A stretch of 64,000 nucleotides of DNA from Clostridium disporicum (GCF_001405015.1 NZ_CYZX01000003.1:62001-126000), one strand, 5' to 3'; positions 25,913 through 35,613 are shown, numbered from the stretch's first letter. Program-made: numbers and translations. The notes: generated by a model from the letters alone, not told the origin.

Positions 25913-28900
25913 TTAAACTCCACTCCTTTCATAAAAAGCTTCTAAAGCTGCATCAGCTTTACTTAATCCACTCTTAACTTTTTCATTTATTAATTTTATA
26001 ATCTTCGCATAATCCTTTGGCATTACTTTCTTAAAGTATCCTGATTCAAAGTCAAAATTATCTAAAATATTTTTAGCAATCTTAGAGTTTGTCTCTTTAT
26101 AATGTTCTCTTATAAGATTTCTAACTTCCATTACTTCATCATAATTTAGACCTTCTATAGATACCATATCTTTATTTACTCTATTTTCTAAAATAAGTTT
26201 ACTATCATAAACATAAGCAACTCCACCGCTCATACCTGCAGCAAAGTTAATTCCCATTTCACCTAAAATAACTACTGTCCCACCGGTCATATACTCTAAA
26301 CCATGGTCTCCAACACCTTCAACTACTGCTATTGCTCCTGAATTTCTAACTGCAAATCTTTCTCCTGCTACACCATTAATGAAAGCTTTACCACTAGTTG
26401 CTCCATAAAGTGCTACATTTCCAATTATTATATTATCTTCACCTTCTAATGTACATTCCTTAGGCTTAGACACTATAAGCTTTCCCCCAGATAATCCTTT
26501 TCCAAAGTAGTCATTGGCATCACCTATAACTTCTAAAGTAATTCCTTTAGGTACAAATGCACCAAAGCTTTGCCCTGCAGAACCATTACATTTAATTCTT
26601 ACAGTTTCATCTTGCATAGCATCTTTTCCGTATCTTCTAGTTAGTTCTGAACCTAGTATTGTCCCTAAAGTTCTGTGGATATTTCTAATATCTATATTTA
26701 AAACTAAATTTTCTTTTTTCTCTATAGCTTCACTTACCATAGGTAGTAATAAAGTTGTATCTATAACTTTGTCTAGGTTATAACTCTTTCTATTCTTATC
26801 TCTCACTACTGATTTACCTTTAAATCTTTCATCAACATATAAAACTGAAGATAAATCAACCTTGCTACCTTTAAACCCTTTTATATCATCTCTTTGCCTA
26901 AGCTTATCTACTCTACCAATCATATCTTCAACATTTCTGAAACCTAGTTTGGCCATATATTCTCTTAATTCTTGAGCTATGAAATACATAAAATTAACTA
27001 CGTACTCTGGTTTTCCTTTAAACCTTTTTCTAAGCTCTTCATTTTGAGTAGCTATTCCTACTGGACAAGTATCTAAGTTACAAACTCTCATCATTACACA
27101 ACCTAATGTTACTAACGGTGCTGTTGCAAACCCAAACTCCTCTGCCCCAAGAAGAGCTGCTATAGCAACATCCCTACCAGTCATAAGCTTTCCATCCACT
27201 TCAATAGTAACTCTATCTCTTAACCCATTTAATAATAACGTTTGATTTGCTTCTGCTACTCCTAACTCCCACGGTATCCCAGCATGTTGTATTGATGTTC
27301 TTGGTGCTGCCCCTGTACCACCATCATATCCTGAAATTAAAATTACATCAGCTCCACCTTTAGCTACCCCTGAAGCTATAGTTCCTACTCCTGATTCTGC
27401 TACAAGTTTTACTGATATTCTAGCTTTTCTATTAGCATTTTTTAAATCATATATAAGTTGAGCCAAATCTTCTATTGAGTAAATATCGTGATGTGGTGGC
27501 GGTGAGATTAATTCAACTGCTGGTGTAGATCCCCTAGTTTTAGCTATCCATGGATATACTTTCTTTGAAGGAAGATGTCCTCCCTCACCTGGCTTTGCAC
27601 CTTGAACCATTTTAATTTGAATCTCATCAGCATTTACTAAATATTCTGTGGTTATCCCAAACCTACCAGAAGCTATTTGCTTAATTGCTGATCTTCTAGA
27701 ATCTCCATTTTTGTCTAATATATATCGAGAACTATCTTCTCCACCTTCGCCTGTATTTGATTTGCCCCCAATTCTATTCATTGCTATTGCTAAAGCTTCA
27801 TGAGCCTCTTTTGATATAGACCCATATGACATTGCCCCTGTTTTAAATCTTTTTACTATAGACTCTATAGATTCAACTTCATCAATAGGTATAGGATTTT
27901 CTTCAAAGTTAAAATCTAATAAGCTTCTTAAAGTTATTTCATTATTCTCTTTATTTAATAAAGCTGAATACTCTTTAAATAAATTATAATCATTCTTTTT
28001 AGTAGATTCTTGTAACTTATGAATAGTTAACGGATTATATAAATGCTCTTCTTTTCCACTTCTCTCTTTATACATTCCATTACTTTCTAATGAGAAATCA
28101 AAATTATTATAGTACTTATCAAAAGCTTTCTTATGCTTAATTAAAGTTTCTTTATGGATTTCTTCTAACCCTATTCCACCTATTCTACTTACTGTCTTTG
28201 TAAAATACTTGTTTATAACATCTTCTTTTATACCTAAAGCTTCAAATATCTGCGCTCCTTGGTAAGATTGAATAGTTGATATTCCCATCTTAGAGCATAT
28301 CTTGATTATTCCTTTAACTAATGCTTTATTTATATTTTTAACAGCCTTCTTATACTCTATATTTGTTAATCCTATCTCTTTACATTCTTGTACTGATTCG
28401 TAAAGCAAATATGGATTTATTGCTGAAGCACCAAATCCTAAAAGAGTAGCGAAATGATGTACCTCTCTTGGCTCCCCACTTTCAACAATTATATCTACAG
28501 CAGTTCGTATTCCTTTATTTATAAAAAATCTATGCAATCCTGAAACTGCTAATAAAGATGGTATTGGAATCTGAGTTTCATTTACCTTCTTATCACTCAA
28601 AATAAACAAATTGTATCCTTCTTTATATGAACTATAAGCATTTTCAAACAGATTATCTAAAGCTTTTTCTAAATCTTTATCAGAACTTGTCTTTTCATAT
28701 ACTATCTCTAATACCTTAGCCTTAAAATTATCATCATACATTGCCTTTATCTTTGCTAAATCTTCATCAGATAATATAGGATCATTTAACTTAATTAAAT
28801 TACAATTATCCTTTTTATCTTCTAATATATTTCCACCTGTACCTAAATAAACATTAGTAGATGTCACAACTTCTTCTCTTATAGCATCAATAGGTGGATT

Positions 28901-30445
28901 TGTTACTTGAGCAAATAATTGCTTGAAGTAATTAAATAAAAGTTGCTCCCTCTTCGAAAGAACTGCCAGTGGAGTATCTATCCCCATTGAACCTAAAGGT
29001 TCTTCTCCACTTTCCATCATTGGTAAAATTGTACCTGTTAAATCCTCATAGCTATAACCAAAAGCTTTAAAGAGTTTCCCTCTTCTTTCTCTTTCAATCT
29101 CTTCAACTCTACTTTCATATAAAGAATCTAATGTAACTAATCCTTCACTTAACCATTCATCATATGGATGTTGCATATAATATCTTTCTTTTAGCTCTTT
29201 ATCTTCAATAAGTTTTCCCTTCTTAGTATCTACCAGTAACATCTTACCTGGAGTTAATCTACCTTTATATCTTATATCTTCATTTTTTATATCTAATGCC
29301 CCAACTTCTGAAGAAAGAATTAAGGTATCATTTTTAGTAATATAATATCTTGCTGGTCTTAAACCATTTCTATCTAAAACAGCCCCCATTTTATCTCCAT
29401 CAGAAAAAACAATAGCAGCAGGTCCATCCCAAGGTTCCATTAAAGTTCCATTATATTCATAAAAAGCTTTTTTCTTTTCTGTAACTCTAGTATTCTTAAC
29501 CCAAGGCTCTGGAATTAACATCATAACAGCTCTTGCCATATCTCTACCATTCATAGTTAAAAACTCTAAAGTATTATCTAAAATAGCTGAGTCAGAACTT
29601 TCTTTATTTATAATTGGTAATACTTTTTTAATTTCATCTCCTAAAACTCTTGAGGTTATAGTCTCTTCTCTTGAATATAATTTATTTACATTACCTCTTA
29701 GTGTGTTAATTTCACCATTATGAATTATATACCTATTAGGATGAGCTCTCTCCCAGTTTGGAACTGTATTTGTACTATATCTAGAGTGAACCATGGCTAT
29801 AGCTGATTCAATTTTTTGATTTGTTAAATCCTTATAAAAGTTTTTAAGTTGTCCAGCTAACAACATCCCTTTATAAACAATAGTTTTTGAAGATAGAGAT
29901 ACTACATATGTCTTCTCATCCTTAACTCTTTTTTCAAAACTTCTTCTTAAAACATATAATCTTCTTTCAAAATCCATTCCTGAAAATATATTTTTAGGCT
30001 TCTCAATTATAACTTGCTTAAAATACGGCATAGTTTTTAAAGCCTCTACCCCTAAGCCATTTGTATCATATGGTACTTCTCTCCAAGCTAAAATCTTTAA
30101 ACCTTCTTCAGTAGCAACATTTTCAAACAATCTTATAGTTTCATTTCTTTCAACTTCATCATTTGAAAAAAAGAACATACCAACAGCATATTCTCCCTCT
30201 TTAGGTAAGATGAATCCTAAATTTTGAGCTTCTTCTTTAAAAAATCTATGTGGTATCTGCAACAGTATTCCAGCACCATCACCAGAGTTTTCATCAGATC
30301 CACCTCTATGCTCTAAATTTATTAATATATTAAGAGCATCCTCTATGGTCTTATGAGTTTTTTCACCATTTATATTGGCTATAGCTCCTATTCCACACGC
30401 ATCATGCTCAAATACCCCTTTGTATAAACCACAATCCTTATGCAT
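25913..30445 (-). CDS. gltB: Glutamate synthase large subunit
   Basis: About 1510 residues, the normal GOGAT length. The Ntn-type glutaminase domain starts after a short propeptide, with Cys of HDACGIGA expected to become the mature N-terminus. Next come the central domain, the FMN-binding synthase barrel (about 780-1200; GKSNTGEGGED, KPGEGGHLP, SGYDGGTGAAP), the 3Fe-4S cysteines in CVMMRVCNLDTCPVGIA, and the C-terminal beta-helix with GATSGKAF and MTGGTVVILG. It makes two glutamates from glutamine and 2-oxoglutarate. The start is put at the ATG after GGAGGGG. It lies 32 bases behind nitR. Confidence 0.97.
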   Translation of the reverse strand: MHKDCGLYKGVFEHDACGIGAIANINGEKTHKTIEDALNILINLEHRGGSDENSGDGAGILLQIPHRFFKEEAQNLGFILPKEGEYAVGMFFFSNDEVERNETIRLFENVATEEGLKILAWREVPYDTNGLGVEALKTMPYFKQVIIEKPKNIFSGMDFERRLYVLRRSFEKRVKDEKTYVVSLSSKTIVYKGMLLAGQLKNFYKDLTNQKIESAIAMVHSRYSTNTVPNWERAHPNRYIIHNGEINTLRGNVNKLYSREETITSRVLGDEIKKVLPIINKESSDSAILDNTLEFLTMNGRDMARAVMMLIPEPWVKNTRVTEKKKAFYEYNGTLMEPWDGPAAIVFSDGDKMGAVLDRNGLRPARYYITKNDTLILSSEVGALDIKNEDIRYKGRLTPGKMLLVDTKKGKLIEDKELKERYYMQHPYDEWLSEGLVTLDSLYESRVEEIERERRGKLFKAFGYSYEDLTGTILPMMESGEEPLGSMGIDTPLAVLSKREQLLFNYFKQLFAQVTNPPIDAIREEVVTSTNVYLGTGGNILEDKKDNCNLIKLNDPILSDEDLAKIKAMYDDNFKAKVLEIVYEKTSSDKDLEKALDNLFENAYSSYKEGYNLFILSDKKVNETQIPIPSLLAVSGLHRFFINKGIRTAVDIIVESGEPREVHHFATLLGFGASAINPYLLYESVQECKEIGLTNIEYKKAVKNINKALVKGIIKICSKMGISTIQSYQGAQIFEALGIKEDVINKYFTKTVSRIGGIGLEEIHKETLIKHKKAFDKYYNNFDFSLESNGMYKERSGKEEHLYNPLTIHKLQESTKKNDYNLFKEYSALLNKENNEITLRSLLDFNFEENPIPIDEVESIESIVKRFKTGAMSYGSISKEAHEALAIAMNRIGGKSNTGEGGEDSSRYILDKNGDSRRSAIKQIASGRFGITTEYLVNADEIQIKMVQGAKPGEGGHLPSKKVYPWIAKTRGSTPAVELISPPPHHDIYSIEDLAQLIYDLKNANRKARISVKLVAESGVGTIASGVAKGGADVILISGYDGGTGAAPRTSIQHAGIPWELGVAEANQTLLLNGLRDRVTIEVDGKLMTGRDVAIAALLGAEEFGFATAPLVTLGCVMMRVCNLDTCPVGIATQNEELRKRFKGKPEYVVNFMYFIAQELREYMAKLGFRNVEDMIGRVDKLRQRDDIKGFKGSKVDLSSVLYVDERFKGKSVVRDKNRKSYNLDKVIDTTLLLPMVSEAIEKKENLVLNIDIRNIHRTLGTILGSELTRRYGKDAMQDETVRIKCNGSAGQSFGAFVPKGITLEVIGDANDYFGKGLSGGKLIVSKPKECTLEGEDNIIIGNVALYGATSGKAFINGVAGERFAVRNSGAIAVVEGVGDHGLEYMTGGTVVILGEMGINFAAGMSGGVAYVYDSKLILENRVNKDMVSIEGLNYDEVMEVRNLIREHYKETNSKIAKNILDNFDFESGYFKKVMPKDYAKIIKLINEKVKSGLSKADAALEAFYERSGV

Positions 30446-30477
30446 ACACCCCTCCATTTAGCTTGGACAAAATCCAA

Positions 30478-31029
30478 TTATATCTCATCTAATATTTCAT
30501 CAGCTATTTCTCTTATAGTTTTCCTTCTATCCATAGCTTGTTTTTGAATATATCTAAAAGCCTCTTCCTCACTAATAGCTTCTATTTTCATTAATTTACC
30601 TTTTGCTTTATCAATAAATTTTCTATCTTCAATCTTCTGCTCTAAAGAATGAATTTTCTTCTTATAAATTCCAAATCTTCTTTGACTTTGTATCACCATA
30701 TCTATGGAATTTAGAAGTACTGCATTATTTATAGGACTTGTTATGCAAAAAATATCTACTTCTTCCTGTATATAAGCCTTATGTTGTTCATTAACTATTG
30801 CTAAAAAACTAGTTAATTCTCCAATATTATCATACACATCCATGATAGTCATATCACTTAGCTTATACCCAATTAAAACAATACTTATATCATTGCTTCT
30901 AACTATTCTAGTAAGTTCATTTCCTGACTTTGTAGTAGCAACTATGTAATATCCTGCGTTAGATAATACCATTCTTAATTTGTCTGCAACATCAAGATTA
31001 TTTATAGCTATTACAATTCTTTCTTGCAT
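30478..31029 (-). CDS. nitR: ANTAR-domain RNA-binding antiterminator, NitR type
   Basis: A 183-residue protein. The first 115 residues resemble a response-regulator receiver, but the usual phosphorylated Asp is missing: the strand reads SIVLIGYKLSD where a true receiver has DLxLLD. A coiled-coil linker follows, and residues about 125-183 are an ANTAR domain (AKGKLMKIEAISEEEAFRYIQ, then AMDRRKTIREIAD). ANTAR proteins bind paired hexaloop RNA hairpins and stop terminator formation. In Clostridium saccharobutylicum the same order glnA-nitR-glt genes is known. The glnA leader here has a matching hairpin. ATG with GGAGGG upstream. Confidence 0.88.
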   Translation of the reverse strand: MQERIVIAINNLDVADKLRMVLSNAGYYIVATTKSGNELTRIVRSNDISIVLIGYKLSDMTIMDVYDNIGELTSFLAIVNEQHKAYIQEEVDIFCITSPINNAVLLNSIDMVIQSQRRFGIYKKKIHSLEQKIEDRKFIDKAKGKLMKIEAISEEEAFRYIQKQAMDRRKTIREIADEILDEI

Positions 31030-31071
31030 ATTTTCCCTCCAATCAAACAGATGCTTAAAATCGTATTAAGC

Positions 31072-31121
31072 AAAAATTCTTTCAGCTTAAGTATATGTTA
31101 TATATTTAGCTGATAGAATTT
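31072..31121 (-). terminator. Hairpin between glnA and nitR
   Basis: AAATTCT-a-TCAGCT pairs with AGCTGA-a-AGAATTT across a 20-base loop, and the minus strand goes on with TTTGC. It is a candidate leaky terminator that would let part of the glnA transcript run into nitR and gltBD. Confidence 0.55.
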
Positions 31122-31151
31122 CTACTTTAATACTATTAATCTAACAATATC

Positions 31152-32483
31152 TTAATATTGCTCTAAATAATTATCAATTTCCCATGGAGTTACCTTAGTT
31201 CTGTACTCATCCCATTCTATTTTTTTAGCTTTAATATAATTATAGAAAGTATGGTCACCTAAAGTTTTTCTTATTAATTCACTTTCTTCCATATACTTAA
31301 TAGATTCTTCTAAGCTTCCTGGTAAACTTTCTATACCTTCTTTCTTTCTTTCTTCAACACTCATTCCGAATATATTCTTTTCAATTGACGCTGGTGGTGT
31401 TAAATTATTTTTAATTCCATCTAATCCCGCTGCTAAAAGACAAGCTAGAGCTAAATATGGGTTTGCACTTGGATCTGGGCATCTTAATTCTATTCTTGTA
31501 CCTGCTCCTCTAGTTGCTGGAACTCTTATAAGTGGACTTCTATTTTTTGCTGACCATGCAATATAAACTGGTGCTTCGTAATCAGGCACTAATCTCTTAT
31601 AAGAATTAACTAATGGATTTGTTATAGCAGTTAATTCTTTTACATGCTTCATAAGTCCTGCTATAAAGCTATATGCATCTTTGCTTAAAGCTAATTTATC
31701 ACTTTCATCATAAAATGCATTCTTACCATCTTTCATAAGAGACATATTTACGTGCATTCCTGATCCATTTATTCCGAAGAAAGGCTTAGGCATAAATGTT
31801 GCATATACTCCATGTCTTTGAGCTACTGATTTAACTACTAACTTAAATGTCATAATACTATCTGCTGTAGTTAATGCATCAGCATATTTAAAATCTATTT
31901 CATTTTGACCATATGCTACTTCATGATGAGAAGCTTCTATTTCAAATCCCATATCTTCTAACATCATGCACATATCTCTTCTTGCATTTTCAGCACCTTC
32001 TAATGGGCTTAAATCAAAATATCCTGATTTATCTTGAGTTTCTAACTTTGGTCTTCCCTTCTCATCAGTTTCTAATAAGAAAAATTCACATTCTGGCCCT
32101 ACATTAAAGCTATATCCCATATCCTCTGCTTCTTTTAATACTTTCTTTAATATATTTCTTGGATCTCCTTCAAAAGCATGTCCTTCAGGAGTATAAACAT
32201 CACAAATTAATCTAGCAACTCTTCCATGTTGTGGTCTCCATGGTAATATAGAAAATGTATCTAAATCTGGTCTTAAATACATATCTGATTCTTCAATTCT
32301 TACAAATCCTGAAATAGATGAACCATCAAACATTATATTATTGTCCAAGGCCTTCTCTAATTGTCTATCAGTAATAGCTACATTTTTTAAGAATCCAAAT
32401 ATATCTGTGAATTGCAATCTTATAAACTTAATGTCATTCTCCTCTACTAATCTTAAAATATCTTCCCTTGTATACTTTGACAT
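31152..32483 (-). CDS. glnA: Glutamine synthetase type I
   Basis: A 443-residue GSI-alpha enzyme, the Gram-positive length without the adenylylation insert. Visible signatures: FDGSSISGF near the start, ECEFFLLE and NEIDFKYADAL at the metal sites, KPFFGINGSGMHVN, NRSPLIRVPA for ATP and substrate, and RIELRCPDPSANPYLA. It condenses glutamate and ammonia at the cost of ATP, and with GltBD forms the GS-GOGAT cycle. ATG after GGGGG. The leader carries a terminator and an ANTAR-type hairpin, so the gene is probably controlled by NitR antitermination. Confidence 0.97.
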   Translation of the reverse strand: MSKYTREDILRLVEENDIKFIRLQFTDIFGFLKNVAITDRQLEKALDNNIMFDGSSISGFVRIEESDMYLRPDLDTFSILPWRPQHGRVARLICDVYTPEGHAFEGDPRNILKKVLKEAEDMGYSFNVGPECEFFLLETDEKGRPKLETQDKSGYFDLSPLEGAENARRDMCMMLEDMGFEIEASHHEVAYGQNEIDFKYADALTTADSIMTFKLVVKSVAQRHGVYATFMPKPFFGINGSGMHVNMSLMKDGKNAFYDESDKLALSKDAYSFIAGLMKHVKELTAITNPLVNSYKRLVPDYEAPVYIAWSAKNRSPLIRVPATRGAGTRIELRCPDPSANPYLALACLLAAGLDGIKNNLTPPASIEKNIFGMSVEERKKEGIESLPGSLEESIKYMEESELIRKTLGDHTFYNYIKAKKIEWDEYRTKVTPWEIDNYLEQY

Positions 32484-32518
32484 AATATATTCCCCCTTTA
32501 TAATAAAAAAAAAGACGA

Positions 32519-32560
32519 CAATAGAATAGGGATTATCCCTCTATTGAACGCCTTTGTTCA
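32519..32560 (-). promoter_or_regulatory. ANTAR-type antiterminator hairpin overlapping a terminator in the glnA leader
   Basis: On the minus strand TGAAC-AAAGGC-GTTCA (32545-32560) forms a 5-bp stem with a six-base loop having A at loop position 1 and G at position 4, the ANTAR recognition rule. The next hairpin (32519-32546) has a CAATAGA / TCTATTG outer stem and GGG / CCC inside, then a run of nine T a few bases later. The two overlap by two bases, so the terminator and the first hairpin compete. A clean second hexaloop was not found. Confidence 0.75.
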
Positions 32561-32587
32561 CTCAAAATATTAATTTAATATATTCAT

Positions 32588-32616
32588 ATTATACAACCAT
32601 TTTATTGAAAATGGAA
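32588..32616 (-). promoter_or_regulatory. Likely glnA promoter with an inverted repeat in the spacer
   Basis: TATAAT at 32588-32593 and TTCCAT at 32611-32616 are 17 bases apart on the minus strand. A perfect inverted repeat CCATTTT-ATTG-AAAATGG (32597-32614) lies across the spacer and -35 element, where a bound repressor would block the polymerase. Transcription would start about 20 bases before the ANTAR hairpin. Confidence 0.5.
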
Positions 32617-32727
32617 CAAATATTTATAAATTTTATAAATATTTTTTCAATTCTTTATGAAAACATTTAAATAATGTTAATATTGTAATTGATTTAATAA
32701 ATTAATTATATTACTAAATATAAAAAT

Positions 32728-32770
32728 AAATCACACAGAAATTTACTTAAATAAAATCTCTATGTGATTT
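32728..32770 (-). terminator. Terminator of trxA
   Basis: AAATCACA / TGTGATTT outer stem with a partly paired inside, then TATTTTTATA on the minus strand. Eight bases past the trxA stop. Confidence 0.7.
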
Positions 32771-32777
32771 TATTAAT

Positions 32778-33083
32778 TTATTTTCCTCTTGCTATAAACT
32801 CTTCTATTTTTTTCTTAGGATTGAAACCTATCATCCTATGGATAAATTGTCCATCCTTCAATAAAACTAAAGTTGGTATTGATTGTATTTGATAATATGA
32901 TGCTATATTTCTTGAATTATCAATATTAACCTTAACAACTTTAATATCCTTATTTTCTTTATTTATTTGTTCTAAAACTGGTGAAAGCATCTTACATGGG
33001 CCACACCATTCTGCATAAAAATCTACTAAAACTAATCCATCTTTAACTTCATTTACAAATTCTGATTCATTAATGACTTTCAT
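32778..33083 (-). CDS. trxA: Thioredoxin
   Basis: A 101-residue thioredoxin with the active site WCGPC (Cys27, Cys30), the preceding buried Asp20, and the cis-proline loop SIPTLVLLKDG. It reduces disulfides in cytoplasmic proteins. Single-gene unit with no reductase beside it. ATG start with GGAG upstream. Confidence 0.95.
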   Translation of the reverse strand: MKVINESEFVNEVKDGLVLVDFYAEWCGPCKMLSPVLEQINKENKDIKVVKVNIDNSRNIASYYQIQSIPTLVLLKDGQFIHRMIGFNPKKKIEEFIARGK

Positions 33084-33258
33084 CTTCTTACTCTCCTATA
33101 ATTCATTTAAGTTGATAAATTAATTATCACTTAATAAATTATATTCCTCACACCAGCAATTGTTATCATTTTACATCACCTTGTGTAACTTTATCACATA
33201 TAATATTCATCACTTATCTATAAATTAAACTTTGGCGTATATAATCTCTATGTAGTAA

Positions 33259-33297
33259 AAAAACTTCTAAAGAAAATATCTTTCTTTAGAAGTTTTT
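33259..33297 (-). terminator. Terminator of the VanY-like gene
   Basis: A 17-bp perfect stem (AAAAACTTCTAAAGAAA and its complement) with a 5-base loop; the run of A on the left gives the U-tract on the minus strand. It lies about 45 bases past the stop. Confidence 0.9.
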
Positions 33298-33340
33298 ATA
33301 CATTCTTACTGTAATCCTAGTATTATAAATATATATAATA

Positions 33341-34117
33341 CTAACTATTTAAATATTCTTCTAAGGTTATGCCTTTACTCATTATCTCTTCTGCAACATC
33401 AACTCCAACATACCTCAAATGCCATGGTTCATAATCATATCCTGTTATATCTTCTTTTCCTTTAGGATATCTAAGTATAAATCCATAATTACTCATATTC
33501 TCCTTAAGCCACTGAAAAGCTCTTGTATTCTCAAACCCCTCATCTAAACTTAAATATTCATCTGATAATAAATCCATTACTAATCCAGTTTGATGCTCAC
33601 TTGTTCCTGGTACAGCAACATAGTTATTTGTATACTCCTGACCTTCTATTGCAACGCTTCTATCATAAACTTCTTGTTGATACTCATATGATCTATATCC
33701 TGAAATTGCAATTAAGTTTATTCCTTCTTTCATTGCATCATTAAACATATTTTCTAAAGCTTTTGCAGCATCTACTCTCATTTCTCTGCACATATCATCA
33801 GCTACTCTAAATTTAACATTTGGAATTACTAAATCCGGAGGTATATAGTTTTGGTTTATACCACTTACCTTATTAATCAACATTAAGTATTCATTAGACG
33901 CTGATCTACTATTTTTAATAGTTGCTTCTTCATTCTCTATATATTTATTTTCTTCAATAATTACACTTGCCACTTCCTTTTGTTTGCAATAATAATTAAT
34001 TTTATATATTCCAAAAGTAGTTATAATAATAACTCCTGCTACTATATACTTTCTGCGTTTTCTTTTTCTATTTCTTGTAACTCTATTATTAACTTCCTCT
34101 CTCATACTTATAGGCAT
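33341..34117 (-). CDS. D-alanyl-D-alanine carboxypeptidase, VanY family (M15B)
   Basis: A 258-residue membrane-anchored peptidase. A basic N-terminus is followed by one membrane helix (about 23-41). The M15 zinc site is complete: SEHQTGLVMDL gives His175 and Asp182, and EPWHLRYVG gives His233; SGYRSYEYQ is the family's substrate segment. It trims the last D-alanine from peptidoglycan stem peptides outside the membrane. No van resistance genes are near, so it is a housekeeping wall enzyme rather than a resistance gene. Confidence 0.93.
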   Translation of the reverse strand: MPISMREEVNNRVTRNRKRKRRKYIVAGVIIITTFGIYKINYYCKQKEVASVIIEENKYIENEEATIKNSRSASNEYLMLINKVSGINQNYIPPDLVIPNVKFRVADDMCREMRVDAAKALENMFNDAMKEGINLIAISGYRSYEYQQEVYDRSVAIEGQEYTNNYVAVPGTSEHQTGLVMDLLSDEYLSLDEGFENTRAFQWLKENMSNYGFILRYPKGKEDITGYDYEPWHLRYVGVDVAEEIMSKGITLEEYLNS

Positions 34118-34237
34118 ATCACTTTATCTCTCCTCCATCCATTTTCCATGATTCCTAAAATATAAATTATCATATTAATTTTATAATATAAACATTACAA
34201 ATAGATGTCAAAGCTAAAAAATTCCTTATACCTTTTA

Positions 34238-35536
34238 CTAATCCTCTAACTTACTTGCAACTTCAGGTATAATACTCCATAATTCTAAAATTGTAATACA
34301 TAAGATAATCCAAAGAGTAGCAAATAAATAAGCTACAATTACACCACTAGCATATTGAATTTTTAAATATATATCACTTATTCCTACAAAAGCACAAATA
34401 GATATAAGTATAATCATCGATATAGTTTTTATAATTTTACTATAACTTTGCCTTAATATATAATATGTAATAATCCCAAATAAAATAGAAACTATAAAAA
34501 CATCTTTACTTGGAAAGCTATTATAAATACTTCCTATATCTATAGCTGAATTACTCTTCTTAAATATATAGTTAGAAATGTCAACAAATATCTCTCCACC
34601 TAGAATTGTAAAAATTATAAATAATATATTTTTTACTTTCTGACTTTGCTTTACTGTTATCCACCCAACCATTAAAATACTTACCAAGATTACAATATAT
34701 ACAGATGATAAATTTTTAAATCCACTTATAACCTCTATAAAACTCTTTGAAAAAACACCTCTAAAAATTCTATAGGTTATACTATCAAATAAGCTCATTT
34801 CATTTGATAAATGCTCATCTATTAATTTAAAAGTAACTATTATTAAAGCTATATACACTATCCCTGCAATAACTATGCCTAATTCAACTTTCTTAATTGA
34901 ATTATAAACCGAAATTATATTTTTCATATATAAGTAAATATATTTCTTTATCTCTTTTTCATATCTCTTATAACCATATATAGCTACTATGATAATCCCT
35001 AATAATATTGCTCCTATAATTAAGTACTTTGTAGCATACTTATGTAAATAATTCCAATCTTCACCTAATGCTTTACCAATAGTAATAAATGTTATAGCCC
35101 AAATAAATGCACCTATATAGGCATGAATGGCAAATTTACTAAAAGATATATTGGTTATTCCTGATACATATCCAGTAATATGTCTTACTCCAGGTATAAA
35201 GTAAGCTATAGTCAATAATTTATTTCCAAATCTATCAAACCATCCTGATATTTTATCTAACTTTTCTGGAGTGAGATGAACATATTTACCATACTTATGA
35301 AAAAACGGAACTCCTAATAATTTACCAATAAAATATGATAATGTTATACCACATATAGCTCCTAGTGCTGCTGTTATAATACTTAATGTGTAATTCAAAC
35401 TTCCATTATAAATAAGAAATCCACAGTATCCCATTAAGATTTCTCCTGGTAGTGGTAATGCTATCAATTCTAAAAATAATGATAAAAAAATAATAATATA
35501 TCCATAATTATTTATTAATTCTGCTAATCTTTCCAT
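34238..35536 (-). CDS. DedA membrane protein fused to a degenerate PAP2-like domain
   Basis: A 432-residue membrane protein. The first ~195 residues are a DedA/VTT domain (LFLELIALPLPGEILMGYCG, then FGNKLLTIAYFIPGVRHITGYVSG), a family tied to lipid carrier flipping. The second half has the helix plan of a PAP2 phosphatase, but the catalytic residues are gone: where PSGH is expected it reads FPSKD, and where SRxxxGxHxxxD is expected it reads SDIYLKIQYASG. DedA-PAP2 fusions are known, so this looks like one that lost phosphatase chemistry. The C-terminal half may still bind lipid. ATG with AGGAG upstream. Confidence 0.85.
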   Translation of the reverse strand: MERLAELINNYGYIIIFLSLFLELIALPLPGEILMGYCGFLIYNGSLNYTLSIITAALGAICGITLSYFIGKLLGVPFFHKYGKYVHLTPEKLDKISGWFDRFGNKLLTIAYFIPGVRHITGYVSGITNISFSKFAIHAYIGAFIWAITFITIGKALGEDWNYLHKYATKYLIIGAILLGIIIVAIYGYKRYEKEIKKYIYLYMKNIISVYNSIKKVELGIVIAGIVYIALIIVTFKLIDEHLSNEMSLFDSITYRIFRGVFSKSFIEVISGFKNLSSVYIVILVSILMVGWITVKQSQKVKNILFIIFTILGGEIFVDISNYIFKKSNSAIDIGSIYNSFPSKDVFIVSILFGIITYYILRQSYSKIIKTISMIILISICAFVGISDIYLKIQYASGVIVAYLFATLWIILCITILELWSIIPEVASKLED

Positions 35537-35613
35537 TAATAATCTCCTAAGTATATATTTATTTCTTTATTATCTTTTCTTTATTTAATTAATTAATTCT
35601 TATATTTAATAAA

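Noticed and set aside
31030..31071. A second ANTAR hairpin before nitR, GCTTAA / TTAAGC
   Set aside because: The loop has seven bases and does not place A and G at positions 1 and 4, so it fails the ANTAR rule.
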